A DNA stretch of 64,000 bases from Streptomyces sp. NBC_00289 (GTDB lineage Bacteria; Actinomycetota; Actinomycetes; Streptomycetales; Streptomycetaceae). The stretch is taken from contig NZ_CP108046.1 of the NCBI RefSeq assembly GCF_041435115.1, positions 7,502,001 to 7,566,000 of the forward strand, read 5' to 3'. A model generated the notes under the pieces. It did no database searches. It was not told the DNA's origin and saw only the letters and a program-made list of their open reading frames with translations. The position numbers were made by a program, and so were the translations under genes. Shown in pieces: positions 28,926-36,817 of the stretch (its first letter is position 1; every line of letters starts with the position of its first letter).

Positions 28926-31652
28926 GTGGCAGAGACAGCATCGAAGAAGACGGACAAGACCTCCGGCGAGGGCCGCCCGCGGCTCATGCTCATGGACGGG
29001 CACTCGCTGGCCTACCGCGCGTTCTTCGCGCTGCCCGCGGAGAACTTCACCACCGCGACGGGTCAGCCGACGAACGCGATCTACGGCTTCGCGTCGATGC
29101 TGGCCAACACGCTGCGTGACGAGTCGCCCACGCACTTCGCGGTGGCCTTCGACGTGTCCCGCAAGACCTGGCGTTCCGAGGAGTTCACGGAGTACAAGGC
29201 CAACCGCTCCAAGACGCCGGACGAGTTCAAGGGCCAGGTCGAGCTGATCGGTGAGCTCCTCGACGCGATGCACGTCTCCCGGTTCGCGATCGACGGCTTC
29301 GAGGCGGACGACGTCATCGCCACGCTCGCCACCCAGGCCGAGGCCGAGGGCTTCGACGTGCTGATCGTCACCGGCGACCGGGACTCCTTCCAGCTGGTGT
29401 CCGAGCACACCACGGTGCTGTATCCCACGAAGGGCGTCTCCGAACTGACCCGGTTCACCCCGGAGAAGGTTTTCGAGAAGTACGGGTTGACCCCCGCCCA
29501 GTACCCCGACTTCGCGGCCCTGCGGGGCGACCCGTCCGACAACCTTCCGGGCATCCCCGGTGTGGGCGAGAAGACGGCGGCGAAGTGGATCAACCAGTTC
29601 GGCTCGTTCGCGGACCTCGTCGAGCGCGTCGAGGAGGTCAAGGGCAAGGCCGGGCAGAACCTGCGCGACCACCTCGAGGCCGTCAAGCTCAACCGGCGGC
29701 TCACCGAGATGGTGCGGACCGTCGAACTGCCCGGGACGGTCACCGACCTCGAGCGCGCTCCGTACGACCGCAAGGGCGTCGCGATGGTCCTCGACACCCT
29801 GGAGATCAGGAACCCCTCGCTGCGCGAGCGGCTGCTGGCCGTCGACCCGGGCGCCGAGGAGGCCGAGGAAACCCCCGTGGTTCTCGCGGGCGTGGAGCTG
29901 GACGCCAGCGTGCTCGGCACCGGCGAGGTGGCACCCTGGCTCGCCGAACACGCCACGGAGGTCCTCGGCCTCGCCACGGTCGACACCTGGGCCCTCGGCA
30001 CGGGCTCGGTCGCGGAGGTCGCGCTCGCCGCGGCCGGGGGCGCGGCGGCCTGGTTCGACCCCTCCCAGCTGGACGAGAGCGACGAGAGCGCGTTCGCGGC
30101 CTGGCTGGCCGACGACGGCCGGCCCAAGGTCCTGCACAACGCCAAGGGCGTGATGCGGGTCTTCGCCGAGCACGGCTGGAGCGTCGCCGGCGTCACCATG
30201 GACACCGCGCTCGCCGCCTACCTGGTCAAGCCCGGTCGCCGCTCCTTCGACCTGGACGCGCTGTCCCTGGAGTACCTGGGCCGGGAGCTGGCGCCCGCCG
30301 CCACAGCCGACGGCCAGCTCGCCTTCGGCGCCGACGACGGCGCGGAGGCCGAGGCGCTGATGGTGCAGGCCCGTGCCGTCCTCGACCTCGGGGAGGCCTT
30401 CACCAACCGCCTAGAGGAGGTCGGCGCGGCCGACCTCCTGCGCGACGTGGAACTCCCCACCTCCGCCCTCCTGGCCCGGCTGGAGCGGCACGGCATCGCC
30501 GCCGACAAGGCCCATCTGGAGGCCATGGAGCAGATGTTCGCCGGCGCCGTGCAGCAGGCCGTGAAGGAGGCGCACGCGGCGGCCGGGCACGAGTTCAACC
30601 TGGGCTCGCCCAAGCAGCTCCAGGAGGTTCTGTTCGGCGAGCTGGGCCTGCCCAGGACGAAGAAGACGAAGACGGGCTACACCACCGACGCCGACGCCCT
30701 GGCCTGGCTGGCCGCCCAGACCGACAACGAACTGCCCGTCGTCATGCTCCGCCACCGCGAGCAGGCCAAGCTCCGCGTCACGGTCGAGGGCCTGATCAAG
30801 ACGGTCGCGGCGGACGGCCGTATCCACACGACCTTCAACCAGACGGTGGCCGCGACCGGCCGGCTGTCCTCGACGGACCCGAACCTGCAGAACATCCCGG
30901 TCCGTACCGACGAGGGCCGGGCGATCCGCCGCGGGTTCGTCGTCGGCGAGGGCTTCGAGTCCCTGATGACGGCCGACTACAGCCAGATCGAACTGCGTGT
31001 GATGGCCCACCTCTCCGAGGACGCGGGTCTGATCGAGGCGTTCACCTCCGGCGAGGACCTGCACACCACGGCGGCCTCGCAGGTGTTCGGCGTCGAGCGC
31101 TCCGCGGTGGACGCGGAGATGCGCCGCAAGATCAAGGCGATGTCGTACGGGCTGGCGTACGGGCTGTCGGCCTTCGGCCTCTCCCAGCAGCTGAACATCG
31201 AGGCGGCCGAAGCACGCGCCCTCATGGACGCCTACTTCGAGCGCTTCGGCGGAGTACGGGACTACCTGCGGCTGGCCGTGGACGCGGCCAGGGCGACCGG
31301 CTACACCGAGACCCTCTTCGGCCGCCGCCGCTACCTGCCCGACCTGAACAGCGACAACCGTCAGCGTCGCGAGATGGCCGAGCGCATGGCGCTCAACGCG
31401 CCCATCCAGGGCACGGCGGCGGACATCGTCAAGATCGCCATGCTCGATGTCGACCGGGCACTCACGGAAGCGGACCTCAGGTCCCGCATGCTCCTCCAGG
31501 TGCACGACGAAATCGTCCTGGAGATCGCCCCCGGCGAGCGCACGGCCGTGGAGGAACTGGTCCGCCGCGAGATGGCGGGCGCGGTACAGCTCCGAGCCCC
31601 ACTCGACGTGTCGGTAGGGGTGGGCCCCGACTGGGAGTCCGCAGCACACTAG
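28926..31652 (+). CDS. polA: DNA polymerase I
   Basis: Repair and Okazaki-fragment polymerase. The 908 residues carry the 5'-3' exonuclease (DGHSLAYRAFFAL, GDRDSFQLV, LPGIPGVGEKTAAKW). A middle domain resembling 3'-5' exonuclease lacks obvious DEDD residues, so proofreading is probably inactive, as in other actinobacteria. The polymerase follows: motif A (TADYSQIELRVMAH), motif B (RRKIKAMSYGLAYG) and motif C (LQVHDEIVLE). GTG 28926 is chosen because it lies 7 bases after the promoter -10 and gives the family's usual N-terminus. Confidence 0.97.
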   Translation: MAETASKKTDKTSGEGRPRLMLMDGHSLAYRAFFALPAENFTTATGQPTNAIYGFASMLANTLRDESPTHFAVAFDVSRKTWRSEEFTEYKANRSKTPDEFKGQVELIGELLDAMHVSRFAIDGFEADDVIATLATQAEAEGFDVLIVTGDRDSFQLVSEHTTVLYPTKGVSELTRFTPEKVFEKYGLTPAQYPDFAALRGDPSDNLPGIPGVGEKTAAKWINQFGSFADLVERVEEVKGKAGQNLRDHLEAVKLNRRLTEMVRTVELPGTVTDLERAPYDRKGVAMVLDTLEIRNPSLRERLLAVDPGAEEAEETPVVLAGVELDASVLGTGEVAPWLAEHATEVLGLATVDTWALGTGSVAEVALAAAGGAAAWFDPSQLDESDESAFAAWLADDGRPKVLHNAKGVMRVFAEHGWSVAGVTMDTALAAYLVKPGRRSFDLDALSLEYLGRELAPAATADGQLAFGADDGAEAEALMVQARAVLDLGEAFTNRLEEVGAADLLRDVELPTSALLARLERHGIAADKAHLEAMEQMFAGAVQQAVKEAHAAAGHEFNLGSPKQLQEVLFGELGLPRTKKTKTGYTTDADALAWLAAQTDNELPVVMLRHREQAKLRVTVEGLIKTVAADGRIHTTFNQTVAATGRLSSTDPNLQNIPVRTDEGRAIRRGFVVGEGFESLMTADYSQIELRVMAHLSEDAGLIEAFTSGEDLHTTAASQVFGVERSAVDAEMRRKIKAMSYGLAYGLSAFGLSQQLNIEAAEARALMDAYFERFGGVRDYLRLAVDAARATGYTETLFGRRRYLPDLNSDNRQRREMAERMALNAPIQGTAADIVKIAMLDVDRALTEADLRSRMLLQVHDEIVLEIAPGERTAVEELVRREMAGAVQLRAPLDVSVGVGPDWESAAH

Positions 31653-31692
31653 CCGGGTCGCCCGGACCGCCGACGCAACGTACGGCCCGGCA

Positions 31693-31710
31693 GCGCCCCA
31701 AAAGGGGCGC
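31693..31710. terminator. hairpin after polA
   Basis: GCGCCCC / GGGGCGC stem with an AAAA loop, 40 bases after the polA stop and at the start of the first repeat unit. No T-tract follows on the plus strand. Confidence 0.5.
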
Positions 31711-32003
31711 GGGGAACTGCGCGCCCAGCCCCCACGCACGCGCGGGCGGGGTACGGGGAGGGCGGCCCAGCAGGCCAGGCGTAGTCCCGCACGGTCGGGC
31801 AGTGCCCCAAAGGGGCGCGGGGAACTGCGCGCCCAGCCCCCACGCACGCGCGGGCGGGGTACGGGGAGGGCGGCCCAGCAGGCCAGGCGTAGTCCCGTGC
31901 GGCCCGGCAATGCCCCAAAGGGGCGCGGGGAACTGCGCGCCCAGCCCCCACGCACCCGCAGACGGGAGCACAGGGCAGGGCGGCCCAGCAGGTCAGGGCT
32001 GCC
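31695..32003. repeat. three tandem copies of a ~108-bp Streptomyces intergenic repeat
   Basis: Units start at about 31695, 31804 and 31912 (periods 109 and 108). Each contains GCCCCAAA(A)GGGGC, then GCGCGGGGAACTGCGCGCCC, CAGCCCCCACGCA and GGGCGGCCCAGCAGG. The first two units are nearly identical; the third diverges after 31950. The GGGGAACTGCGCG core is a familiar dispersed intergenic element in Streptomyces genomes (from memory). Each unit can fold into two hairpins. Confidence 0.88.
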
Positions 32004-32119
32004 CCCAGTCAGGGCTACCCCCGGGCAGGGCCGCCCCCGATCAGGGCCACCCCGCGGCCGTCACTCCGCTGGCCCCCGCGAAGGAGCCTCCCGGCGTCTC
32101 CCGCCGCGAGGATGCCGCC

Positions 32120-32578
32120 ATGGGTATACGCATGCTCCACCGCCGGACGGCCCAGGCACGGACGCACGCACAGGCGAACGCCGACGCGACCCCGTCCATG
32201 CCCCGCCCACCGGTCCCGGTCTTCGCGGCCGACGCAAGCACCGCCCGCGTTCCCGCCGGCCCCCTGACCGCGCCGCGTCAGGCGGCCACGGCCCTCCGCG
32301 ACCGGCTCGCGCCCGCACGGGACGCCGTCCGCCTGCACGCGGCAGTCGACTGGCGCCTGTGGGCCGAGCTGGGGCGCGGCTGTCTGACCCTGGCCCTGGC
32401 CCGGCTCGCACGGCTCGCCCCGCTCTCGCGGCCACGTCCGGCAGCCGGCGTCACCGTGTTCGTCGCACCCGGCACCGACGCCCCCGCCGCCGACCCCCTC
32501 AGCGGGGACTCGGACGGCTCGGCTCCCGGCCGGCCTCGCCCGAAGCGTCCGGGACCCGGGCCGGACGCCACGTCCTGA
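32120..32578 (+). CDS. small hypothetical protein
   Basis: The 152 residues start MGIRMLHRRTAQARTHAQ. The middle is amphipathic (AALRDRLAPARDAVRLHAAV), followed by a hydrophobic stretch LWAELGRGCLTLALARLARL and a Gly/Pro/Asp-rich tail. No family recognised. AGGATG lies about 10 bases before the ATG, a modest ribosome site. The 3' end overlaps the DUF4184 gene on the other strand by 80 bp. Codon bias is good, but it may not be real. Confidence 0.55.
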   Translation: MGIRMLHRRTAQARTHAQANADATPSMPRPPVPVFAADASTARVPAGPLTAPRQAATALRDRLAPARDAVRLHAAVDWRLWAELGRGCLTLALARLARLAPLSRPRPAAGVTVFVAPGTDAPAADPLSGDSDGSAPGRPRPKRPGPGPDATS

Positions 32579-33356
32579 CGCCCGCGGCGTACAGCAGCAC
32601 ACCCAGGACCAGTCCCGCGCCCACCCCGAAGCACAGTGTCGGGACCACCTCCCAGGGCCTGGCCGTGGCTCCCCAGTGGTCCCACCACCGCGTCACCCGC
32701 TGTACCGCTCCCAGTAGCGCGCAGCCGCCGACCACGGCACCGGCCCAGTACCGGTCCCGGGCCGACAGGACCGCGAGGCCGGTCGGCTCGGCGGCCGCCG
32801 GTGCCTGCCGCAGCGCGTGCACCAGGAACACGATGACGACGACGGCGGCGACGGCGGAACTGCCGTACTGGAGGTACCAGTACAGGGGGGAGCCCGCCAG
32901 CTCCCGGCCCAGGACGGGCAACAGCCGCATCCCCCAACGGTCGAGGTGGGTGAAGGCGTCCCACACGACGTGGGTCAGCGCGCCGAGCGCCGCGGACACG
33001 TACCACCACGCCACCGAGGACGGCCGTACGCGCGTGCGGGGCGCCCCGCAGTGCAGCAGCGCGGCCGGCCGGCCCTGGCGGGAGCGTGGCAGCAGCGCCA
33101 CCAGCGGTTCGCGCACCAGCAGCCACAGCCCCACCAGCGTCCAGGCGATGAGCACGTCCACGGTGAAGACGCCCGTGAAGGAGTGCGTGACGCTCCCGAA
33201 CTCCATCGTGCCGGACACGACACTCGCCGCGAAGTAGGGCATGTCGGGTGCGAAGGAACCGGCCACGAGCACGGCCGGCACCAGTGGGCCCCGGCCGGTC
33301 CCGTCGGCGCGTACGGCGGGCAGTACGGCCGCCGCGTGGCTCAGTGTGAACGGCAA
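32499..33356 (-). CDS. DUF4184 family integral membrane protein (TTG start)
   Basis: The 285 residues contain about five to six membrane helices. They open with the family signature PFTLSHAAAVLP and the conserved APDMPYF block, and also have ALTHVVWDAFTHLDRWG, whose His/Asp residues resemble metal-binding membrane hydrolases. Function unknown. The start is TTG 33356, fixed by GAGGAG five bases upstream and by the family N-terminus; the longer frame has no support. It is divergent from the lytic transglycosylase gene. Confidence 0.85.
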   Translation of the reverse strand: MPFTLSHAAAVLPAVRADGTGRGPLVPAVLVAGSFAPDMPYFAASVVSGTMEFGSVTHSFTGVFTVDVLIAWTLVGLWLLVREPLVALLPRSRQGRPAALLHCGAPRTRVRPSSVAWWYVSAALGALTHVVWDAFTHLDRWGMRLLPVLGRELAGSPLYWYLQYGSSAVAAVVVIVFLVHALRQAPAAAEPTGLAVLSARDRYWAGAVVGGCALLGAVQRVTRWWDHWGATARPWEVVPTLCFGVGAGLVLGVLLYAAGVRTWRPARVPDASGEAGREPSRPSPR

Positions 33357-33757
33357 CGGAGCTCCTCGTGGCGGACGTTGGCCGAGCGCTCGGCCGGGTG
33401 ATCGCGTCGGTCCAGTATGGGCGACGGCGCCCTGGTACAACGCGGCGTGGCCAACTGGTGAAAACCGGGCGCGAACGGGTGCCCGTGCAAAGCAAGTTGT
33501 CGTAGGGTCGCCTGGGCCCCGGTGCTGGGGGGAGACGTCGAGGCGATGAATAAAAGCACGCAAAAGCGCCGCCAGGGCAACCAGCACCACGGGTCGATCG
33601 TCACAACAGAACGAGCACAAGAGAAACCGAGCACAAGAGAACACGACACGGCGCACCGAGCACAGTGCGCACAGTGCGCACAGGGCACGCGAAGCACGAC
33701 GGACAGACACGACAGACAGAGACGGGCGCTCGGGCGTCCAACGGGAGGGTTCCGTTT
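33357..33757. promoter_or_regulatory. 400-bp divergent control region; U-depleted leader for the transglycosylase gene
   Basis: No gene seen. Between the TTG of the DUF4184 gene and the ATG of the transglycosylase gene lies DNA of lower GC than its surroundings. From 33602 to 33729 the plus strand has only two T bases and repeats AGCACAAGAGAA and GCGCACAGT. As RNA this is a purine/C-rich leader with little self-pairing. The GGGAGG at 33743 is the transglycosylase ribosome site. A short open frame from ATG 33546 runs into the gene in another phase and is not coding by its bias. Confidence 0.6.
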
Positions 33758-35500
33758 ATGGCGGCGTATTTCGGCAGCAGGCTGCGCAAGGGAGCGGCGA
33801 CCACCGCCGTGGCCGCGGCCGCGGTCGCGGCCCTGTCCGCGTCCCAGGCTCCGGGGGTGACGGTCGACGACAGTGGCAGACAGACCACCGGCGCCCAGCC
33901 CGCGGCCGACGCGAGCTCCGCCGACGGCGGCGCGACCGGCAACTCGCCGTACTACACCGACCTTCCGCCGCTCAAGAGCCCGAGCCCGGCGCCGACCATC
34001 GGCAGCCCCGCCTCGCAGACCGAGGCCGAGGCGGGCATACCCGCTACCGTCCTCGACGCCTACAAGAAGGCCGAGGCGGCGCTGCGCGAGGCGAAGCCCG
34101 ACTGCAACCTGCCCTGGCAACTGCTCGCGGCCATCGGCAACGTCGAGTCGGGCCAGGCCCGCGGCGGACGCGTCGACGCGGACGGCACCACGATCTCCAG
34201 GATCCTCGGTCCCCAGCTCGACGGCAACGGATTCGCGCTCATCCAGGACACCGACAACGGTGCCTACGACGGCAACAGCAGCTACGACCAGGCCGTGGGC
34301 CCCATGCAGTTCATTCCGTCCACCTGGGAGTGGGCGGGCCGCGACGGCAACGACGACGGCAAGAAGGACCCCAACAACGTCTACGACGCCGCGCTCGCCG
34401 CAGGGCACTACCTGTGCCGCTACGACTGGGACCTGTCCTCGCAGGGCGACCTCGACCGCGCGATCCTCAGCTACAACAACTCGACGGAGTACCTGAACAC
34501 GGTCCTGTCGTGGCTGGAGTACTACCGCAAGGGCACCCACGAGATCCCGGACGGCACCGGCACCATCCCCTCCGGCCGCAGCGACGGCGACACCGGGACG
34601 AGCCCCGAAACGACGCCCCCGGCCCCGCACACGCCGGACCGCGGGCCCAGCAGGCCCGGCAAGCCCGGCGGTGGCACGAGCCCCAAGCCGACACCTCCGC
34701 CCAGCACCCCGGATCAGCCGAGCACGCCGCCCACGCCGACCGACACGGTGGACCACCTGGAGGACGCGGGGACCGCGAAGCTCACGGCGACGGCGGGCGA
34801 GGCGTTCACCCAGAAGATCAGCACCAGGGCCGAGACGAAGGCCGGCAAGACCGTCGCCAAGGTCCGGGTCCGGTTCACGATCACCGGTGACACCGACACG
34901 ACCTTCGAGGGCGGCGAGAGCGTCGCCACCATCGCCACCAACAGCTCCGGTGTGGCCGTCGCACCCGCGCTGCAGGCCGGTGAGAAGACGGGTGACGTCA
35001 CCGTCCGTGCCGCCGTCGTCGGCCGTACCGTCAGCCCTGTCCTCTACACGGCGACCGTCACCGAGCGGGTCGCCGACGCCCTCGCCCGCACCACCGACAC
35101 GGCGCAGACCGCCACCCCGAGCGGCGAGTTCGCGGACCAGGTCGAGGTGAAGGCCACCTACAAGGGCGCCGTCGCCGACAAGGTCGCGGCCACGGCCACG
35201 CTGGTCACGTCGGCGGACGAAGCGACCGTGATCGAGAAGGGCCCCTACTTCAAGGACGCGGACGGCAAGACCGTCCGCACCCTGACGGGCCTGGTCACGG
35301 ACGAGAACGGTCTGCTGAAGCTGCCGAAGCTGTACGCCGACGACACCACCGGCACGTTCCTGCTGCGCGTCACCACCGCGGGCGGCGCCACGCTGACGGT
35401 CGAACTGACGGTGGCGGCGGCCGAGACGCCACCGGCCGACACGACCCCCAGCACATCGCCCAGCACGACGCCCAGCACGTCACCGAGCCCCTCCGCGTAG
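33758..35500 (+). CDS. secreted lytic transglycosylase with C-terminal Ig-like region
   Basis: Murein hydrolase that cleaves peptidoglycan glycan strands outside the cell. The 580 residues have an N-terminal signal-like segment (LRKGAATTAVAAAAVAALSAS). The transglycosylase domain (about 110-270) has the catalytic Glu in LLAAIGNVESGQARGG plus VGPMQFIPSTWEWAG, ALAAGHYLCRYDWD and ILSYNNSTEYLNTVL. A Pro/Thr-rich linker leads to about 230 residues of beta-sandwich repeats (TAKLTATAGEAFTQK..., TPSGEFADQVEVKA), and the C-terminus is TPSTSPS low complexity. GGAGGG lies 8 bases before ATG 33758. A 23-bp-stem terminator follows. Confidence 0.9.
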   Translation: MAAYFGSRLRKGAATTAVAAAAVAALSASQAPGVTVDDSGRQTTGAQPAADASSADGGATGNSPYYTDLPPLKSPSPAPTIGSPASQTEAEAGIPATVLDAYKKAEAALREAKPDCNLPWQLLAAIGNVESGQARGGRVDADGTTISRILGPQLDGNGFALIQDTDNGAYDGNSSYDQAVGPMQFIPSTWEWAGRDGNDDGKKDPNNVYDAALAAGHYLCRYDWDLSSQGDLDRAILSYNNSTEYLNTVLSWLEYYRKGTHEIPDGTGTIPSGRSDGDTGTSPETTPPAPHTPDRGPSRPGKPGGGTSPKPTPPPSTPDQPSTPPTPTDTVDHLEDAGTAKLTATAGEAFTQKISTRAETKAGKTVAKVRVRFTITGDTDTTFEGGESVATIATNSSGVAVAPALQAGEKTGDVTVRAAVVGRTVSPVLYTATVTERVADALARTTDTAQTATPSGEFADQVEVKATYKGAVADKVAATATLVTSADEATVIEKGPYFKDADGKTVRTLTGLVTDENGLLKLPKLYADDTTGTFLLRVTTAGGATLTVELTVAAAETPPADTTPSTSPSTTPSTSPSPSA

Positions 35501-35515
35501 CTCGCGGCAGCACCG

Positions 35516-35567
35516 GTACGCACAACGGCGGCGCCCCTCCGGCGAGGGGCGCCGCCGTTGTGCGTAC
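35516..35567 (+). terminator. 23-bp-stem terminator after the transglycosylase gene
   Basis: 35516-35538 pairs perfectly with 35545-35567 around a 6-nt loop, 15 bases after the stop codon. One of the strongest hairpins in the window. Confidence 0.93.
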
Positions 35568-35646
35568 GACGTGTTCTCATCTCACCCGCCCGTTGCTACC
35601 GTGCCCGATCTGACGACCTATCAGTTGTGTTCGCCGGGAGGCCCGT

Positions 35647-35781
35647 ATGCGCGCCCTGATCGCCGCCGCGACCGGTGTCGCCCTCGCGTTCGCCCTGGTC
35701 CTCACGCTCACCGCCCTGGGCGCGCCGACCGGCACGACGTCTCCGAAGCCCCTGCTGACAACGGTGCCGTCGCACCCGTGA
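35647..35781 (+). CDS. 44-residue small membrane protein (SPW_0924-type)
   Basis: A tiny protein with MRALIAAATGVALAFALVLT as a membrane helix and a short Ser/Pro tail. The sequence resembles a Streptomyces family I recall as SPW_0924; not checked. ATG 35647 has a perfect GGGAGG five bases upstream. It precedes the DUF3068 gene by 43 bp in the same direction and is probably co-transcribed. Function unknown. Confidence 0.75.
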   Translation: MRALIAAATGVALAFALVLTLTALGAPTGTTSPKPLLTTVPSHP

Positions 35782-35824
35782 ACCGTCCGCCCGGTTGTCC
35801 GGACCGCCCGGTAAGGAGGTTGCG

Positions 35825-36817
35825 ATGCGTCGCAAGACCGCCCTGGTTCTGCTCGCCCTCGCCGTGTTCTTCACGGCCCTGTCCCCGCTGCTGCGCTGGT
35901 ACGCCTTCCCGCGCTTCGCCAAGGTCCCGGCGAACCGCTACCAGGACGTGGTGCTGGAGGCGAAGGGCGCGACCCTCCTCGACTACAACTCGATGAAGGC
36001 CAGGAAGGTCTCCAAAGTCACCATCGTGCAGACCCTCAAGGGCAACGTGGAGGCCTCGGAGGCCATCGAGCGGAGCGCGCACCGGGACGTCGTCGTCTGG
36101 GACGGCCTGTCCTATGTCCAGGGCCCCGACGGCAAGATGGTCTCCAAGATCCCCGAGCGCTACATCTTCGACGCGCACTCCCAGGAACCCGTTCACGCCA
36201 CGGGCGAGATGGTCGACGGCGACCCGGTGAAACGCCAGGGCATCGAGTTCAAGTGGCCGTTCCTGACGGAGAAGCGGGACTACCAGTACTTCGACATGCA
36301 GACCCGGACGACGTCCCCGATCCACTACGAGGGCACCAGGAACTTCCGGGGCATCGGGGTCTACTACTTCGAGCAGACCGTCCCCTGGACCCAGGTCAGG
36401 TTCCCCAAGACCATGCCCGTCGCGGGCATCACCCCCGAGTCCGTCGCCAAGACCGGCACGACCATCTGGTACACCACCGTCCGCAGGTTCTGGGTCGAAC
36501 CGCTGACCGGCGCCCCGGTCTACGGCGAGGAGATCCACAAGGAGGAACTGCGCGGCGGCACACTGCTCGGCGGCCGCGAGAAGGTGACCGCGTTCGCCGG
36601 CCACGTGAAGATGCGCGAGGACTACATCGAGCACACCGTCGACCTGGTCAGGTCGAGCCGCACACTGGTCCTGCTGATGACGTCGTACCTGCCGTGGGGC
36701 TTCCTGGTCCTCGGCGTCCTGCTGCTGTCCCTCTCCCTGTGGCTGGAGGCGCGCAGCCGGCGCCCGGCCGGTCCGGCCCCCGCCGAGGACACCGAACCGG
36801 AACCGGTCACCGCCTGA
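35825..36817 (+). CDS. DUF3068 (PorA-type) membrane protein
   Basis: The 330 residues have an N-terminal helix (8-27, LVLLALAVFFTALSPLL). A 250-residue extracytoplasmic domain with YTTVRRFWVEPLTGAPVYGEE follows, then a C-terminal helix (about 290-312) and a short cytosolic tail. This two-helix plan is typical of DUF3068 proteins of actinobacteria, whose role is unknown; some are labelled PorA family. A near-perfect AAGGAGGT precedes ATG 35825. The 3' end overlaps the convergent helicase gene by 11 bp. Confidence 0.87.
   Translation: MRRKTALVLLALAVFFTALSPLLRWYAFPRFAKVPANRYQDVVLEAKGATLLDYNSMKARKVSKVTIVQTLKGNVEASEAIERSAHRDVVVWDGLSYVQGPDGKMVSKIPERYIFDAHSQEPVHATGEMVDGDPVKRQGIEFKWPFLTEKRDYQYFDMQTRTTSPIHYEGTRNFRGIGVYYFEQTVPWTQVRFPKTMPVAGITPESVAKTGTTIWYTTVRRFWVEPLTGAPVYGEEIHKEELRGGTLLGGREKVTAFAGHVKMREDYIEHTVDLVRSSRTLVLLMTSYLPWGFLVLGVLLLSLSLWLEARSRRPAGPAPAEDTEPEPVTA

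Larger units (their letters stand above)
31653..32119. other. 467-bp intergenic stretch with triplicated repeat
   Basis: No gene seen. It contains the polA-side hairpin and three copies of a 108-bp repeat, then a CAGGGC-rich tail (31996-32050). The frames that cross it in both directions translate to low-complexity Pro/Gly/Arg and share no start signal. Confidence 0.7.

Noticed and set aside
31695..32003. CRISPR array
   Set aside because: Three whole-unit copies of 108 bp with no repeat/spacer alternation.
33522..33860. Possible small gene (MLGGDVEAMNKSTQK...) ahead of the transglycosylase
   Set aside because: No GC3 bias, overlaps the transglycosylase start in another frame; better read as an untranslated leader.
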